Origin: Pseudomonas sp. RIT-PI-AD | Lineage (GTDB): Bacteria; Pseudomonadota; Gammaproteobacteria; Pseudomonadales; Pseudomonadaceae | Direction of reading: 5' to 3' | NCBI RefSeq assembly: GCF_025642785.1 | Contig: NZ_JANZKU010000009.1 | Location: 62,001-126,000 of the forward strand | DNA length: 64,000 bases | In this document: positions 47,701 to 57,766 of the stretch, piece after piece | Numbering within the stretch: position 1 is the stretch's first letter | Layout of the letters: every line of letters begins with the position of its first letter | Made by a program: the position numbers and the translations under genes | Notes under the pieces: generated by a model | What the model was told of the DNA's origin: nothing | Database searches by the model: none | Seen by the model: only the letters and a program-made list of their open reading frames with translations

Positions 47701-50700
47701 GATCACCGCGCGGCAATGCATGGCGATGGCGCCATGGGCCACCGCGACGCCTTTAGGCTGGCCGGTGGAGCCGGAGGTGTAGATCAGATAGGCCAGGTGC
47801 GCCGGGTCGACCGGCAGATTCAGGTCGGCGGATTCATGGGCGTCCAGGGCGGCGGCGTCGCGCTCCTGGCACCAGGCGCCGACACCGGCCGGCAATTCCC
47901 CCAGGGCATCGAACAACGCCGCGTGGCCGAGCAGCAGGCCGATGCCGCTGTCCTCCACCATGTAACGCAGGCGCTCCGCCGGGTATTCGGGGTCCAGCGG
48001 CACATAGGCAGCGCCGGCCTTGAGGATCGCCAGCAGGCCCACGACCATCTCCAGGGAGCGTTCCAGGGCCAGGCCCACCCGGGCTTCGGCGCCGACGCCC
48101 CGCTCGCGCAGGTGGCGGGCCAGACGGTTGGCCCGCGCGTTGAGTTCGCGGTAGCTCAGGGTGGAACCCGCGAAGGTCAATGCCGGCGCCTCCGGCGTCG
48201 CGGCGGCTTGCCGCTCGAACAGGACGTGCAGGCATTCGTCGAGCGCCGACTCCGCCGGGGCGGGCGGGTCCTGGGTCAACAAGGCACGAAGTTCGTCGGC
48301 CTCGAACAGGGGCAATTCGCTGAGCCGCCGCTGCGGCTCGGCGAGCAGGCCGCACAACAGGGTTTGCCAGTGCCGGGCCATGCGCTCGATGGTGTCGGCG
48401 TCGAACAAATCGCTGCTATAGGTCAGGCAGCAGCGCAGGTGCGCATCGAAATCGGTAACCTCCAGGTTCAGGTCGAACTTGGTGGCCCGGGCGTCGTTGA
48501 CCAGGTAGTCCAGGCGCAGGCCGCCGGCGATCTCCCGGGTTTGCTGGAATTCCCAGCGCTGCACGTTGCACATCACCTGGAACAACGGGTTGTAGGCCGC
48601 GCTCCGCTGGGGTTGCAGGGCTTCGACCAGATGATCGAACGGCAGATCCTGATGGGACTGGCCCTCCACCGCGACCTGCTTCACCTGCTCCAGCCACTCC
48701 TCCACCCGCATGTGGCCTGCGGGACGCAGACGCAGCACCTGGGTATTCAGGAAGGCGCCGATCAGGCCCTCGCTTTCCGGGCGTATCCGGTTGGCCATGG
48801 GCGTGCCGATGCGCAGGTCATCCTGCCCGCTGTAGCGATACAGCAGCAGGCCGAGGGTGGCGGTCATGGTCATGAACAGGGTCAGGCCCCGTTCGGCGTT
48901 GAATGCGCGCAACCGTTGCGCCAGATCGTCGTCCAGCTCGAAGCGGTACAGATCGCCACGGTGGCTTTGCACCGGCGGGCGTGGCCGGTCGAAGGGCAGT
49001 TCGAGCAAGGGCTGCTCGCCGCCCAGTTGATGCGTCCAGTAATCCAACTGCCGGCGCAACTCGCCGGCCTCGAGCCATTGACGTTGCCAGACGCTGTAGT
49101 CCAGGTATTGCACCGGCAGTTCCGGCAACGGCGAGGGCCGGCCCTGCAGCGCCGCCTCGTAGAGCGCCGCCAGTTCCCGGGCGAAGATGTCCATCGCCCA
49201 GCCCTCGGTGACGATGTGATGCAGGGTCACCACCAGGTAGTGTTCGCGGTCGGCTGCCTTCAGCAGGCAGACCCGCAGCAAGGGGCCCCGCTCCAGGTCG
49301 AAGGGCGCATGGGCCTCGGCCTCGGCGAAACGTCGCAGCTCGTCCTGGAAGGCCGGCGCCGCCAGGTTCGAGAAATCCAGCCGGCGCAGGCGTACCGGAC
49401 TTTCGGCGGCGACCTTTTGCAGCGGGACGCCGTCGACGCTGGGGAAGGTGGTGCGCAGGGTTTCGTGACGCTGCATCAGTGCCTGTAGCGCCGCGTCGAA
49501 GTGATCCGCCTGCAGCGGACCGCTCATGCGCGCCACGCCGCCGACGTTGTAGGCGGGGCTGTCCGGCTCCAGTTGCCAGAGAAACCACATGCGTTGCTGC
49601 GAATAGGACAAGGGCACCGGCAGGCTGCGATCGATCCGGGCGATGGCGCCCTGACCATTGCGCTGGCCGGTTTCCAGGGCCTGCTGCACGCACGAGACGA
49701 AGGCTTCCAAGCGGCTGGCCTCGAACAGGCTGCTCAGCGGCAGCTCGACGTCACAGGCCTGGCGCACGCGGGAAACGATGCGCGTAGCCAGCAGCGAGTG
49801 CCCGCCCAGCTCGAAGAAATCGTCGTCCAGGCCAATGCGCTCGACCCCCAGGACCTCGCGCCAGATCGCGGCGATCCGGCACTCCAGGTCGCTGCTCGGG
49901 GCGCGCTGCGCCCGTTGGGTCCAGCGCGGCTCCGGCAGCGCGCGCCGGTCCAGTTTGCCGCTCGGCGTCAAGGGCAGGGTTTCCAGGCGCATCACGAGCG
50001 CCGGGACCATGTATTCCGGAAGGACCCGTTGCAACGCCTGGCGTACCCGCAGGCCCAGTGCGTCCTGGTCCTCCTGGCTTTCGCAGACGACATAGCCCAC
50101 CAGTTGCTCGCCCGCCTGCCCGCGGTGCAGGGTCACCGCCGCCTGGCGGACACCTGGCTGCTCCAGCAGCCAGGTTTCGACTTCCTCCAGCTCGATGCGG
50201 AACCCGCGCAACTTGACCTGGCGGTCCATACGCCCCAGGTATTCGAGCGCACCGTCGGCGCGCCAGCGTGCCCGGTCGCCGCTGCGGTACAGCCGCCCAC
50301 CGCGATCGTCGGCGGCCGGCACGAAACGCTCCGCGGTCAGTGCCGCGCGCCCCAGGTAACCCCGCGCCAGCCCGCTGCCGCCGATATAGAGTTCGCCGGC
50401 GACGCCGATGGGCACCGGTTGCAGGCGCGCATCGAGCACCTGGCAGACCACGTTGCCCAGCGGCCGGCCGATGGGCACCAGGGCACGATTTTCCGACACG
50501 CAGGGCCAGTGGGTGACGTTGATCGCCGTTTCCGTCGGGCCATAGCGGTTGTGCAATGCCACGGCCGGCAAGCGCTCCCGCACCCGGTCCTGCAATTCGC
50601 TGGAAAGAGCCTCGCCGCCGGAGAAGAGCAGGCGCAGGGTGACGCACTGCTCGACGCGCGCCTCCTCGATGAACAGGTGCAGCAGCGGCGGGACGAAATG

Positions 50701-53700
50701 CAGCACGCTCACGCCCTGCTCGATCACTCGGTCCACCAGGCGCCGCGGGTCGCGGTGCTCGCCCGGCGCGGCGAGCACCAGGCGGCTACCGGCGAGCAGC
50801 GGCAGGAAGCATTCCCACACCGAGACATCGAAGCTGACCGGCGCCTTCTGCAGGAAAACGTCTTCGGCGTCGAAGCCGTAGGTGTCCAGCATCCAGCGCA
50901 GCCGCTCGTTCAGGGCCCGATGGGTATTGCCGACGCCCTTGGGTTGGCCGGTGGACCCTGAGGTGTAGATGACGTAGGCGAGGTTGTCGCCGCTGAGGGC
51001 GACGTCCGGCGCCTGGGCATCGCCCTCCTCCAGGTTCAGCCGGTCCAGTTCCAGCACGGGCAGGCCGGCCGGCAGTGCCAGCGCGGGCAGGTGACTCTGG
51101 GTCAGCAGCAAGGCGAGCGCGCTGTCCTCGACCATGTAGGCCAGGCGTTCCGCCGGATAGTCGACGTCCAACGGCACATAGGCGGCGCCGCTCCTGAGAA
51201 TGGCCAGCAGCCCGACGATCAGTTCCGGCGAACGCTCCACGGCGATGCCGACCCGCACTTCCGGGCCGACGCCGAGGGCGATCAGGCGATGAGCCAGGCG
51301 ATTGGCACGGGCATCCAGGGTGGCGTAATCGAGGCTGCCGCCGTCGCTGACCAGCGCGATCCGCTGCGGCGCGCGACGAGCCGTTTCGGCGATGGCGTGG
51401 GGGATCAGGCTGGCCGGGTACGTCCGGGGCGCCCTCGCCCAGGCCTCCAGTTGCGCCCGCTCGCCGTCGTCCAGCAGTTCGAGCTCGCCGATGGGCCTCG
51501 CCGGGTGCGCCACGGCCTCGCGCAGGAGCGCCACCAGGTGCCGCGCCATGCGCTGGATGGTGCAGGCATCGAACAGTTCGGCGGCATAGTCGAAGGCCAG
51601 CGTCAGCCGACCGCGCTCGTCTTCCTCGCTCTGCAACTGCAGCTCGAACTTGGCTTCGCGACTGTGCCAGGGCAACTCCTCGGCGAGCAGACCGGGCAGG
51701 CGGCGCAATGCGCGACGGTCACGTTGCTGGTGGTTGAACAGGACCTGGAAGGGTCCGGCGGCGTTCGCTCCGCGAGCGCCCGCGAGGGCCTCCACCACTT
51801 GATCGAAGGGCACGTCTTGGTGCGCCTGTGCGCCCAAGGTCGCGCTACGCGCGGCGTCCAGCACCTGCTGGAAGGGGGTGCCGGCATCCAGCTCGCCGCG
51901 CAGTACCAGGGTATTGATGAAGAAGCCGACCAGCCCTTGGGTCTCCCACCGGGTGCGGTTGGCATTGGGCACGCCGACGCGGATATCGTCCTGCCCGCTG
52001 TAGCGATGCAGAAGGCTTTGCAGCGCCGCCAGCAAGAGCATGAACAGCGTGGCATCCCGTTCCCGGGCGAGGGCTTTCAGGCCCTCGGCCAGCTCTGGAT
52101 CGAGCCCGAACGACAGGCGCTCGGCGCGATACTTGCCCCCGTCATGGCGGGGCCGATCGGTGGGCAACGCCAGTACCGGCTGGCTGCCGCCCAGGGTTTC
52201 CCGCCAGTACGCCAGTTGCCGCTCGCCCTCGCCCTGGGCCAGCCACTCCCGTTGCCAGAGGGCGAAATCGGTGTATTGCACCGGCAGTTCGGAGAGCTGC
52301 GCGAGGCGATCCTGGGCGAAGGCGGCGTAGAGGCTGGAGAACTCCTCGATCAGCAGGTTCAGCGACCAGCCGTCGGCGACGATGTGATGCAGGGTGACCA
52401 GTAACAGGTGCTCCTGGTCGTCCAGACGGATCAAACCGACCCGCAGCAACGGCCCTTCGCGCAAATCGAAGGGCCGCAGCGCCTCCTCTTCGCGCAGGCG
52501 CTGCGCTTGCGACTCGCGCTGCTCGGGCGGCCACTCGCCGAGATCGGTCCGTTGCAGCCGCAGCGGCTGCGCGGCCTGGACCTGCTGCAAGGCGATCCCG
52601 TCCTGTTCGAAAAAGAAGGTCCGCAGGCCGGAATGCCGGCTGAGCAGGTGGTCGAAGCTGCGCTGGAGCGCGACCTCGTCCAGATCGCCACGCAAGCGCA
52701 AGGCGCCGGGAATGTTGTAGGAGGCACCGAGAGGATCGAGTTGCCAGAGGAACCACAGCCGCTGCTGGGCCGGAGACTGGGGCGTGGGTTGCGTGCCGGC
52801 ATGTCGCTCGATGGCGCTGCCAGCCACCTTGCCGGCCTGTTGCAGGCGCGCCACCAGGGCGGTGAACGCGGCGAAGGTCGGCGCTTCGAACAGATGCTGC
52901 GGCTCCAGGGCGACCCCGAGACGCTCGCGCAGGGCTGCGACGACCTCGACGGCACGGATGGAGTTGCCCCCCAGGCCGAAGAAATGGCTGTCCGCCTCGA
53001 CGCGCTCGACGCCCAGGCGTTCGCGCCAGAGCGCCGCGATCAGGTGTTCGGGGGTGTCCGAAGCCGGGCTCGGCGTGCTTGAAGCGGTCGGGAATTCGTC
53101 CTGGCGATACAGCCTGTAGGCGTCGAGGCGCCCCTCTTCGAGGCCGATGCGGCAGGCCGAGCGTTGCAGCTTGCCACTGGAGGTCTTCGGCAAGGTGCCG
53201 GGATCGAGCAGCGCCACCAGTCCCGGCGCCTCGCCGTGCGCCTCGGCGACCGCCTGGCGAATGAGCGCGACCAGGGTGTCCGCCGGCACCAGTTTCTGCA
53301 CGCGCCGGCCGATCTCGGCGGCGATGCCGATGCGTTCCTGCCCTTGGCTCTGAACGGCGAATGCGGCGACACGTCCTTTGCGTACCCCTTCCACCGCCTG
53401 CTCGATACTGCGTTCGATGTCCTGCGGATAGAGGTTCTGCCCGCGGACGATCAGCATGTCCTTGAGCCGACCGGTCACATAGAACTCGCCGGCGCGGCGG
53501 AAGCCCAGGTCGCCCGTGCGTAGCCAGGTACGCCCTTCGCGCTCGACGAAGCTGGCGGCGCTCGCCTGGGGATTGCGCCAGTAGCCGTGCGCGATGCTCG
53601 GACCGCTGGTCCAGATCTCGCCGACCCGGTCGTCCTCCAGGGTTTCGCCACTCACGGGATCGACCAGCATCAGCGCGTGGCCGGGCTGGGCATGGCCACA

Positions 53701-54813
53701 GCTGGCCAACGGCAGGCCCGCCCCTTCCTTGGCCCGGTGCTCGCTCAGCGCGCGCGCGTCCAGCTCCAGGGTGGAAATGCCCGCACCGCGCCGTCCGCCG
53801 GTGACGAACAGGGTCGCCTCCGCCAGCCCGTAGCAGGCGAAGAAGGCGGACGCCTGGAAGCCACAGGCGGAGAATTTCGCCGCGAACCCTTCCAGGCTGT
53901 CCGGACGGATCGGCTCCGAACCGGAGAATGCGACGCGCCAGCGGCTCAGGTCGAGCCGCGCCAAGGCGCTGTCGGCGATGCGCTCGGCGCACAGGCGGAA
54001 GGCGAAATCCGGTCCGCCGCTGACGGTGCCGCCGAAGCGGCTCACCGCGTCCAGCCAGCGCAACGGGCGTTCGAGGAAATACTGTGGCGACATCAACACC
54101 ACCGGGACGCCGCTGAAGATACCCTGCAGCAAGCCGCCGATGAGCCCCATGTCGTGGTACAGCGGCAACCAGCTGACGATCACATCGTCATCCTGAATGC
54201 CGAAGCCGTGGCGGATCAGGCGCTCGTTGGCCACCAGGTTGCCATGGGTGACCTGCACGCCCTTGGGCGACGCGGTCGAACCGGAGGTGTATTGCAGGAA
54301 GGCGATGTCATCCCCGCATAGCACCGGTGCCTGGTAGGCGGCGACAGCCGATGGATCGAACTCGTCCACCGCGAGCAACCCGATCTCGGGCTGCCCTTCG
54401 CATAGCGGCCGCAGGCTCTCGCGCAGGCCCGAGGTGGTCAGGATCAGCCGCGGCCGGGCATCCTCGACGATGCCCAGCAAGCGTTCCCGGTGCTGGGGGC
54501 GGTTGGACTCCGGAGGATAGGCCGGCACGGCGATGATCCCGCTGTACAGGCAGGCGCAGAAGGTCGCCACGTACTCCACGCCGCTGCTGAACAGCAGCAG
54601 TGCGCGGTCACCGGGCTCGGCGGACTGGCGCAACGTAGCGGCGATGGCGCGGACCCGCAGGTCCAGTTCACGGTAACTGAGCGTTTCGCCGTCACCTTCA
54701 CCCGTGAGGAAACGCAGGGCCAGCCGATCCGGCTCCGCAGCGGCGCGCGATTGCAAGGCGTCAGCCAGGGTTTCGAGGCGCGGGGCGCCCGGGAGATCGA
54801 ATACTTCCTTCAT
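41764..54813 (-). CDS. pvdL: Pyoverdine chromophore NRPS PvdL (acyl-ligase, Glu, D-Tyr, Dab)
   Basis: 4349-residue synthetase; P. aeruginosa PvdL is about the same size. Order: fatty acyl-AMP ligase (1-585), carrier (GGNS near 616), C (HHIVADG near 809)-A-carrier (near 1672), C (HHIVTEG near 1866)-A-carrier (GGDS near 2748)-epimerase (HHLAVDG near 2928), C (HHILIDA near 3398)-A-carrier (near 4286). The third A domain gives D-I-W-E-L-T-A-D-D, the known diaminobutyrate code. Pockets 1 and 2 (D-V-W-H-F-G-R-I-N; D-A-E-G-I-G-A-V-M) are taken as Glu and Tyr from PvdL orthology only. It makes acyl-Glu-D-Tyr-Dab, the chromophore precursor. It starts 51 bp after pvdG. Two C domains deviate slightly from HHxxxDG. 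Confidence 0.95.
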   Translation of the reverse strand: MKEVFDLPGAPRLETLADALQSRAAAEPDRLALRFLTGEGDGETLSYRELDLRVRAIAATLRQSAEPGDRALLLFSSGVEYVATFCACLYSGIIAVPAYPPESNRPQHRERLLGIVEDARPRLILTTSGLRESLRPLCEGQPEIGLLAVDEFDPSAVAAYQAPVLCGDDIAFLQYTSGSTASPKGVQVTHGNLVANERLIRHGFGIQDDDVIVSWLPLYHDMGLIGGLLQGIFSGVPVVLMSPQYFLERPLRWLDAVSRFGGTVSGGPDFAFRLCAERIADSALARLDLSRWRVAFSGSEPIRPDSLEGFAAKFSACGFQASAFFACYGLAEATLFVTGGRRGAGISTLELDARALSEHRAKEGAGLPLASCGHAQPGHALMLVDPVSGETLEDDRVGEIWTSGPSIAHGYWRNPQASAASFVEREGRTWLRTGDLGFRRAGEFYVTGRLKDMLIVRGQNLYPQDIERSIEQAVEGVRKGRVAAFAVQSQGQERIGIAAEIGRRVQKLVPADTLVALIRQAVAEAHGEAPGLVALLDPGTLPKTSSGKLQRSACRIGLEEGRLDAYRLYRQDEFPTASSTPSPASDTPEHLIAALWRERLGVERVEADSHFFGLGGNSIRAVEVVAALRERLGVALEPQHLFEAPTFAAFTALVARLQQAGKVAGSAIERHAGTQPTPQSPAQQRLWFLWQLDPLGASYNIPGALRLRGDLDEVALQRSFDHLLSRHSGLRTFFFEQDGIALQQVQAAQPLRLQRTDLGEWPPEQRESQAQRLREEEALRPFDLREGPLLRVGLIRLDDQEHLLLVTLHHIVADGWSLNLLIEEFSSLYAAFAQDRLAQLSELPVQYTDFALWQREWLAQGEGERQLAYWRETLGGSQPVLALPTDRPRHDGGKYRAERLSFGLDPELAEGLKALARERDATLFMLLLAALQSLLHRYSGQDDIRVGVPNANRTRWETQGLVGFFINTLVLRGELDAGTPFQQVLDAARSATLGAQAHQDVPFDQVVEALAGARGANAAGPFQVLFNHQQRDRRALRRLPGLLAEELPWHSREAKFELQLQSEEDERGRLTLAFDYAAELFDACTIQRMARHLVALLREAVAHPARPIGELELLDDGERAQLEAWARAPRTYPASLIPHAIAETARRAPQRIALVSDGGSLDYATLDARANRLAHRLIALGVGPEVRVGIAVERSPELIVGLLAILRSGAAYVPLDVDYPAERLAYMVEDSALALLLTQSHLPALALPAGLPVLELDRLNLEEGDAQAPDVALSGDNLAYVIYTSGSTGQPKGVGNTHRALNERLRWMLDTYGFDAEDVFLQKAPVSFDVSVWECFLPLLAGSRLVLAAPGEHRDPRRLVDRVIEQGVSVLHFVPPLLHLFIEEARVEQCVTLRLLFSGGEALSSELQDRVRERLPAVALHNRYGPTETAINVTHWPCVSENRALVPIGRPLGNVVCQVLDARLQPVPIGVAGELYIGGSGLARGYLGRAALTAERFVPAADDRGGRLYRSGDRARWRADGALEYLGRMDRQVKLRGFRIELEEVETWLLEQPGVRQAAVTLHRGQAGEQLVGYVVCESQEDQDALGLRVRQALQRVLPEYMVPALVMRLETLPLTPSGKLDRRALPEPRWTQRAQRAPSSDLECRIAAIWREVLGVERIGLDDDFFELGGHSLLATRIVSRVRQACDVELPLSSLFEASRLEAFVSCVQQALETGQRNGQGAIARIDRSLPVPLSYSQQRMWFLWQLEPDSPAYNVGGVARMSGPLQADHFDAALQALMQRHETLRTTFPSVDGVPLQKVAAESPVRLRRLDFSNLAAPAFQDELRRFAEAEAHAPFDLERGPLLRVCLLKAADREHYLVVTLHHIVTEGWAMDIFARELAALYEAALQGRPSPLPELPVQYLDYSVWQRQWLEAGELRRQLDYWTHQLGGEQPLLELPFDRPRPPVQSHRGDLYRFELDDDLAQRLRAFNAERGLTLFMTMTATLGLLLYRYSGQDDLRIGTPMANRIRPESEGLIGAFLNTQVLRLRPAGHMRVEEWLEQVKQVAVEGQSHQDLPFDHLVEALQPQRSAAYNPLFQVMCNVQRWEFQQTREIAGGLRLDYLVNDARATKFDLNLEVTDFDAHLRCCLTYSSDLFDADTIERMARHWQTLLCGLLAEPQRRLSELPLFEADELRALLTQDPPAPAESALDECLHVLFERQAAATPEAPALTFAGSTLSYRELNARANRLARHLRERGVGAEARVGLALERSLEMVVGLLAILKAGAAYVPLDPEYPAERLRYMVEDSGIGLLLGHAALFDALGELPAGVGAWCQERDAAALDAHESADLNLPVDPAHLAYLIYTSGSTGQPKGVAVAHGAIAMHCRAVIERFGMGADDCELHFYSINFDAASERLLTPLLCGARVVLREQGQWGAEDICGLIREQSVSVVGFTPSYGGQLAQWLRERGEVLPVRLCITGGEALTPEHVHGIRAAFAPQRFFNAYGPTETVVMPLAGEVPLDLDQEANSIPIGSGVGARSLYILDADLNPVAPGAVGELYVGGAGLARGYHERPGLTAERFVADPFGTPGGGRLYRTGDRVKRRRDGLLEYLGRIDHQVKIRGFRIELGEIEARLQASPEVREAVVLAVEGGSGLQLVAYVTAVETGLNLADEARQERFRESLKGELQARLPDYMVPTHILLLDSLPLTANGKLDRKALPMPDLERARQAYVEPRDERERKLARIWREVLNVERVGLHDNFFELGGDSILSIQVVSRARQAGLHFTPKELFRFQTVQSLAAAAQVSERLSIDQGAVSGDAPLTPIQHWFFDSLSQRPDHWNQALLLEPVATLEGRHLEQALHALVAHHDALRLSFVRDEQGWHATHREVDAPIADLLWQRRVDDAADRLALFEEAQRSLDIQRGPLLRAVLAEGPGEQRRLLLAIHHLAVDGVSWRVLLDDLQTACRQCAASEQVNLPAKTSAFRDWGRCLQTYAGSEPLREELDWWRDHLAGPAVEPPRDNPQGLNLQRHACSLSVKLDAQRTRELLQQAPAAYRTQVNDLLLTALARVLCRWTGERSTLVQLEGHGREALFDAIDLTRTLGWFTSAYPLRLTPADEPGTSLKAIKEQLRAVPHKGLGYGVLRYLADAERRAVLETLPQARVTFNYLGQFDQSFAADALFRPVDEASGAAHDPDSRLPNWLSVDGQVYGGELLLRWTFSEDLYQVSTVQDLAEAYLEELQGLIAHCLEPEVGGITPSDFPLARLDQGQLDALPVAFDQIDDIYPLTPMQEGLLLHTLLEPGSGVYFMQDRYRVDSEIDPSRFAAAWQAVAARHEALRASFWWDAGDTMQQIIHRPGPVPVDYQDWSEVPEDDHETRLATLLENERQAGFDLLREPPFRLRLIRLGQARYWFLMSNHHILIDAWCRSLLMGDFLEIYQAFGRGEQAELPLAPRYRDYIAWLQRQDADEATAYWRESLRGFERPTLVPSDRPIVHDSGAMRVADAHARLDAADGRRLRELAQRHQLTANTFAQAAWALVLRRYSGERDVLFGVTVAGRPVGMPEMQRTVGLFINSVPLRVPMPAAGERRAVGDWLRELLERNLALREHEYLPLVNIQACSELPKGQPLFDSLFVFENAPVEVSVLDKAQSLNARSESGRTHTNFPLTVVCYPGDDLGLHLSYDQRFFDEPTVARLLADFKRLLLALIDGFQGDFADLPLMGEDESRFLLQDCNRTDRAYPLEQGYAALFEARVAAHPQRIAAVCLERQWSYAELNRQANRLAHGLIEAGVRPDQPVALLAERGLELLGMIVGSFKAGAAYLPLDPGHPSQRLSHILSLSRAPVLVCDQACSDQARRLLDELEAPRRPRLLVWETLQGTPGAEHDPAVPSGPDRLAYIIYTSGSTGVPKGVMVEQAGMLNNQLSKVPYLGLDERDVIAQTASQSFDISVWQFLTAALCGARVEIVPNAIAHDPAVLLRHVRERGVTVLESVPSLIQGLLTEEQDPLPALRWMLPTGEAMPPELARQWLQRYPDIGLVNAYGPAECSDDVALFRVDPASTQGSYLPIGTPTDNNRLYVLDEQALPVPVGAVGELCVAGTGVGRGYVGDPARTALAFLPHPYGEPGERLYRTGDLARRRADGVLEYVGRLDHQVKIRGFRIELGEIEARLHQHDGVRDAAVAVQEGPTGKQLVGYVVPADSALLQLDEANAAQSLVEQSAYRERLKQDLRAELPDYMVPLHWLLLERLPLNANGKLDRRALPGLDIGQAQQHYTAPRSELERDLADIWREVLKVERVGIHDNFFELGGHSLLATQIASRVQKALQRNVPLRAMFECATVAELAAYIEALEGSAITEQKAERLNDLMSQLEAL

Positions 54814-54864
54814 GTCGTTACCTGCCTGGATCGGCTGCGTGCGTGGGTTCGGAGAAGAGCGGGA

Positions 54865-55629
54865 TCAGGGGCTGGTGAGCGCCTGGCGACGGGAATCCAG
54901 GCCGCTGGCAGGCGGGCCGTACAGATGAAGTCGCGCGTGTTCCTCGACGGCGAGCAGCACTTCCCGTTCGCAGTCGTGGATGAAGAAGTGGTGGCCTTCG
55001 AACATATCGAGGGAGAAGGCCCCCAGGGTTTCGTCTTGCCAGGCGAGCAGGTCTTCGATGCTGACATCGTCCTGCTTGCCGCCCAGCACATGGATCGGCA
55101 GCCGCAGCGGCGCGCGGGGGGAATAGCGGTAGCCTCCGCAGAGCAGGAAGTCCGCCCGCAGGATCGGCAGCGCGAAGCTGAGCAACTCGGGATTGGCGAG
55201 GACCTCCTCGGAGGTGCCACGCAGGCTGCGTAACCGTTCGATCAACTCGGGGTCGCTTTTCGGCTCGGCGTAGTCGGAGAAGTCTCGCCTGGCCGGTGCC
55301 GAGGTCCCCGACGCGAAAAGCGCCAGCGGCGCGGGAACGCCCATTTCGCGCAACGCGTGGGCGGTCTCGAAGGCCAGCAGTCCGCCGAGGCTATGGCCGA
55401 ACAGCGCATAGGGACGCTGTAGATCGGCGCGAATCTCCATCGCCAGGCGTCGTGCCAGCTCGATGGCGTCGGTCGCGAACGGCTGGGCGGAGCGTGCGCC
55501 GCGCCCAGGCAGCTCCAGCGGATGCACGTCGAGCCAGGCGGGCAGCTTGCGCCGCCAACGGGCGTAGACCATGGCGCTGGCGCCCGAATAGGGCAGGCAG
55601 AACAAGCGCAGCCGGGGCATGCCTGTCAT
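54865..55629 (-). CDS. pvdG: Type II thioesterase PvdG
   Basis: 254-residue stand-alone alpha/beta-hydrolase of the GrsT/PvdG class, which clears misloaded acyl groups from NRPS carrier domains. It has FCLPYSGASAMVYARW near the N-terminus, ELPGRG, the nucleophile elbow GHSLGG, an acid in GGKQDD and a late GHHFFI histidine. The ATG at 55629 lies 1 nt after the mbtH stop; a second ATG at 55620 is also possible. It is co-transcribed with mbtH and pvdL and is not a chain-releasing domain. Confidence 0.92.
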   Translation of the reverse strand: MTGMPRLRLFCLPYSGASAMVYARWRRKLPAWLDVHPLELPGRGARSAQPFATDAIELARRLAMEIRADLQRPYALFGHSLGGLLAFETAHALREMGVPAPLALFASGTSAPARRDFSDYAEPKSDPELIERLRSLRGTSEEVLANPELLSFALPILRADFLLCGGYRYSPRAPLRLPIHVLGGKQDDVSIEDLLAWQDETLGAFSLDMFEGHHFFIHDCEREVLLAVEEHARLHLYGPPASGLDSRRQALTSP

Positions 55630-55630
55630 C

Positions 55631-55849
55631 TCAAGCGGTCGCCTGGTCCATCTTCTGCCGCAAGCTCAGCGGGCGCATGTCGGTCCAGACCTCCTCGATG
55701 TAGGCCAGGCACTCCTGCTTCAGCCCACGCTTGCCGACGGCGCGCCAGCCATTGGGGATTTCCTTGTAGTCCGGCCAGATGGAGTACTGCTCCTCGTGGT
55801 TCACCACGACCTGGAACACAACGTCGTCACGATCGAAAACCATGTTCAT
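55631..55849 (-). CDS. mbtH: MbtH-like protein
   Basis: 72-residue chaperone-like activator of NRPS adenylation domains. It shows the full MbtH signature: [19 protein letters not shown] and a C-terminal [13 protein letters not shown]. Start choice: ATG 55849 matches the length of the P. aeruginosa homologue, but its GAGGGG box is directly adjacent; ATG 55843 would have better spacing. It is the first gene of the mbtH-pvdG-pvdL operon. In P. aeruginosa PAO1, as recalled, mbtH sits near pvdH instead. Confidence 0.95.
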   Translation of the reverse strand: MNMVFDRDDVVFQVVVNHEEQYSIWPDYKEIPNGWRAVGKRGLKQECLAYIEEVWTDMRPLSLRQKMDQATA

Positions 55850-55902
55850 CCCCTCGGTTGACCTGAGGCCGGGCCCCTGCCCGACCCATTACACAGAGAA
55901 GA

Positions 55903-55926
55903 ACGGATGGGTTTCGAAAATAATTA
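55903..55926 (-). promoter_or_regulatory. PvdS-type promoter (IS box) for mbtH-pvdG-pvdL
   Basis: Minus-strand TAATT (55926-55922), 16-nt spacer, CGT (55905-55903), preceded by GGC. It differs from TAAAT-N16-CGT at one base. It lies about 55 bp upstream of the mbtH start. Confidence 0.72.
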
Positions 55927-56061
55927 GCCCGCTTTCAGACGGCCTTCGAACGAGGGGGAAGCTCGGGAACAGGTCCTCCGGTGCGGCTGCGCGTCACATG
56001 GACAAAACATTTTCGCGGCAGGCTGCCATAGCAGGCAGTCAGCAAAATGGCAATATTTCTC

Positions 56062-56105
56062 GATAATGATTCTCATTTGACAATGCGCATCAGTCGCCCT
56101 ATTTT
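56062..56105 (+). promoter_or_regulatory. Fur box and sigma-70 promoter of pvdS
   Basis: GATAATGATTCTCATTTGA (56062-56080) matches the 19-bp Fur consensus at 14 positions. It overlaps the -35 box TTGACA (56077-56082), which is followed after 17 bp by TATTTT (56100-56105) as -10. Iron-loaded Fur bound here would block RNA polymerase, so pvdS and the pathway are induced by iron starvation. The start site would fall near 56112. Confidence 0.85.
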
Positions 56106-56171
56106 GTCCGGCGTCGTATGGACCAAGCCCATAGAAATTTGCCGTCACACCTCGTCGCACAGGTAACTTCC

Positions 56172-56738
56172 ATGCAAAAACAAGGATCCGTTGATTTTCT
56201 GGCTACCGGGCTGCGCGCCCCATCGCTACAGGCTTTCGTCGAACATCGCTCTGTCCTGGTGAAAACCGCGGCGCGCATCACCGGATGTCATTCCCGCGCC
56301 GAAGACATCGTCCAGGATGCCTATTTCCGCTTGGAGTCAGCCCCTCTGGTTTCCCTCTCCTTCAAAGCCCAGGTCAGCTATATGTTCCGCACGGTGCGCA
56401 ACCTGGCCATCGATCATTACCGCAAGCAGATCCTGGAAAGAAAGTATTCGGGGAGCGAAGCGGAAGGTTTGGAGGTGGAGACCCATGAAAGCGCTTCCCC
56501 CGAAGCGACCCACATCCATCAGGAAACCCTGGACATGCTGGATGGCGCGCTGGGCGAACTGCCGCGCCGAACCCGTTACGCGTTCGAGATGTATCGCTTG
56601 CACGGGGTGCCGCAGAAGGAAATCGCCAAGGAGCTCGGCGTGTCACCGACCTTGGTCAACTTCATGGTCCGGGATGCGTTGCTGCATTGCCGCAAGCGCG
56701 TAGAGAACGAAAGGCTTTCGCTGGAAAAGGCAAGCTAG
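56172..56738 (+). CDS. pvdS: Iron-starvation sigma factor PvdS
   Basis: ECF sigma factor directing transcription of pyoverdine genes, 188 residues from ATG 56172 (P. aeruginosa PvdS is 187). Region 2 contains TGCHSRAEDIVQDAYFRLES and the -10 contact segment YMFRTVRNLAIDHYRKQ. Region 4 contains LPRRTRYAFEMYRLHGVPQKEIAKELGVSPTLVNFMVRDAL. An in-frame ATG at 56118 is rejected because it lies about 6 nt after the predicted transcription start, while 56172 has AGG 8 nt upstream. It diverges from mbtH-pvdG-pvdL, and three matching promoters lie downstream in the locus. Confidence 0.94.
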   Translation: MQKQGSVDFLATGLRAPSLQAFVEHRSVLVKTAARITGCHSRAEDIVQDAYFRLESAPLVSLSFKAQVSYMFRTVRNLAIDHYRKQILERKYSGSEAEGLEVETHESASPEATHIHQETLDMLDGALGELPRRTRYAFEMYRLHGVPQKEIAKELGVSPTLVNFMVRDALLHCRKRVENERLSLEKAS

Positions 56739-56962
56739 GGGATGTGCGTCCCTGAACACAGAAACCGCCTGTACGAAAAATAACCGAACGCAGGTCAGGG
56801 AAAGCAAAACGGGCGAAGAAACGGAGTTTCTCCGCAGTAAATGAACATGCTGAGCCTGTTGTTAGCGCAACCTCACCGAGCGCAGATCCCTTTCGTACAG
56901 AGCCTGGCGCCTGGCAGGATGGGAGCGAGGGGGCGACACCCGCCCCACTTCGCCCAGGCCGA

Positions 56963-57139
56963 TCATGGCTTGTCCGACTCCGACCGTTTCAACTGGGGCG
57001 TATGCCCCTGGCTGTCGTTGCGTCCGCCGGTCAATTTCTCGCTACGCCGCTCTTCGATGCCTCGCTCACGCTCGTCGGCGATATCCGCCGGATTCGCATG
57101 GGGATCATTCAACGTGCGTCTGGTGTCTTGCTGGCTCAT
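56963..57139 (-). CDS. Small hydrophilic protein, unknown
   Basis: 58 residues from ATG 57139 (MSQQDTRRTLNDPHANPADIADERERGIEERRSEKL), with GGAGA about 10 nt upstream. It is very charged, with no signal peptide or hydrophobic segment, and probably disordered or helical. No family recognised. It lies after the terminator of the Ser/Thr-rich protein gene, so it needs its own promoter. Confidence 0.55.
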   Translation of the reverse strand: MSQQDTRRTLNDPHANPADIADERERGIEERRSEKLTGGRNDSQGHTPQLKRSESDKP

Positions 57140-57162
57140 GGAAAGACGTCTCCAAGCTGAAT

Positions 57163-57189
57163 AAAAAAGCCCCGCACAAGGCGAGGCTT
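57163..57189 (-). terminator. Terminator of the Ser/Thr-rich protein gene
   Basis: AAGCCCCGC (57167-57175), loop of 5, GCGAGGCTT (57181-57189), with one G-T pair on the minus strand, followed there by TTTTTT (57168-57163). It lies 15 bp after the stop at 57204. Confidence 0.82.
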
Positions 57190-57203
57190 CTTCCATCCTT
57201 CGA

Positions 57204-57503
57204 TCATTTTTTAGCGTCGGTCGCGCCGCCGGTAGTGCCGGTGCCCGCACCGGTTTCGGTGGTCACGCCCGAGCTTTCGCTGCCGACCATCGAATCGGTG
57301 CCGTTACCGGCATCGGTGCTCGCGCCAGTGGTGGTGCCACTGCTTTCGCCGTTGTTGGTGGTGGTCGCGTTGTTGGTTTTACCGGAAGAACTTTCGCTGG
57401 CCGAAGGCTGGCTGGTGGGCGAGCCGCTTGCGGAGGTATCAGCGAAAACGGGAAAGGACATTACTGCTGCAATTGCGAGGGCGCCGAAGCTCTTGATGGT
57501 CAT
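57204..57503 (-). CDS. Exported low-complexity Ser/Thr/Gly-rich protein
   Basis: 99 residues: signal peptide 1-21 (MTIKSFGALAIAAVMSFPVFA|DT), then almost only Ser, Thr, Gly, Ala and Asn, with no cysteine and few charges except the terminal DAKK. This composition predicts a disordered, secreted or envelope-linked segment. Function and family are unknown. It is followed by a good terminator and preceded by two small genes on the same strand. Confidence 0.7.
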   Translation of the reverse strand: MTIKSFGALAIAAVMSFPVFADTSASGSPTSQPSASESSSGKTNNATTTNNGESSGTTTGASTDAGNGTDSMVGSESSGVTTETGAGTGTTGGATDAKK

Positions 57504-57606
57504 ATGTCTTTCTCCAAGTCTTGATGGGGATTACCTGGAATTGGGCTGCACCAGCGGGGGAAGGTGCTCGAAGCCTGACGAACGGTAGTTCTACCGGAAC
57601 GACCTG

Positions 57607-57762
57607 CTATTTTTTCTCGTCATTCTGCGGCCCTGGCCCCTTCTGGCCATTGGGATCGTTGTGATAGGAACCGGGTTTGCCGGCCTGATCACGCTCGGGC
57701 GGCAACCGGGTGCCAAGGTCTTGGTCCTGTGTCGAAGGCGATTTGCTGCGATCCGTAGTCAT
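57607..57762 (-). CDS. 51-residue hydrophilic protein, unknown
   Basis: Small gene not obvious from length alone: ATG 57762, stop TAG 57609-57607, product MTTDRSKSPSTQDQDLGTRL onward, ending PQNDEKK. A GAGG box sits 8 nt before the ATG, inside the end of the preceding gene whose stop is 4 nt upstream, so the two are likely co-transcribed. It is rich in Gly, Pro, Asp, Lys and Asn and probably disordered. No family recognised. Confidence 0.6.
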   Translation of the reverse strand: MTTDRSKSPSTQDQDLGTRLPPERDQAGKPGSYHNDPNGQKGPGPQNDEKK

Positions 57763-57766
57763 CTTT

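Noticed and set aside
54865-55629. PvdG as the chain-releasing thioesterase of the NRPS line
   Set aside because: It is a free-standing type II enzyme of the GrsT class. Chain release normally needs a thioesterase domain fused to the last module, which is absent here.
56118-56171. Longer pvdS start at ATG 56118
   Set aside because: It lies about 6 nt after the predicted transcription start, has no ribosome site, and makes the protein longer than known PvdS.
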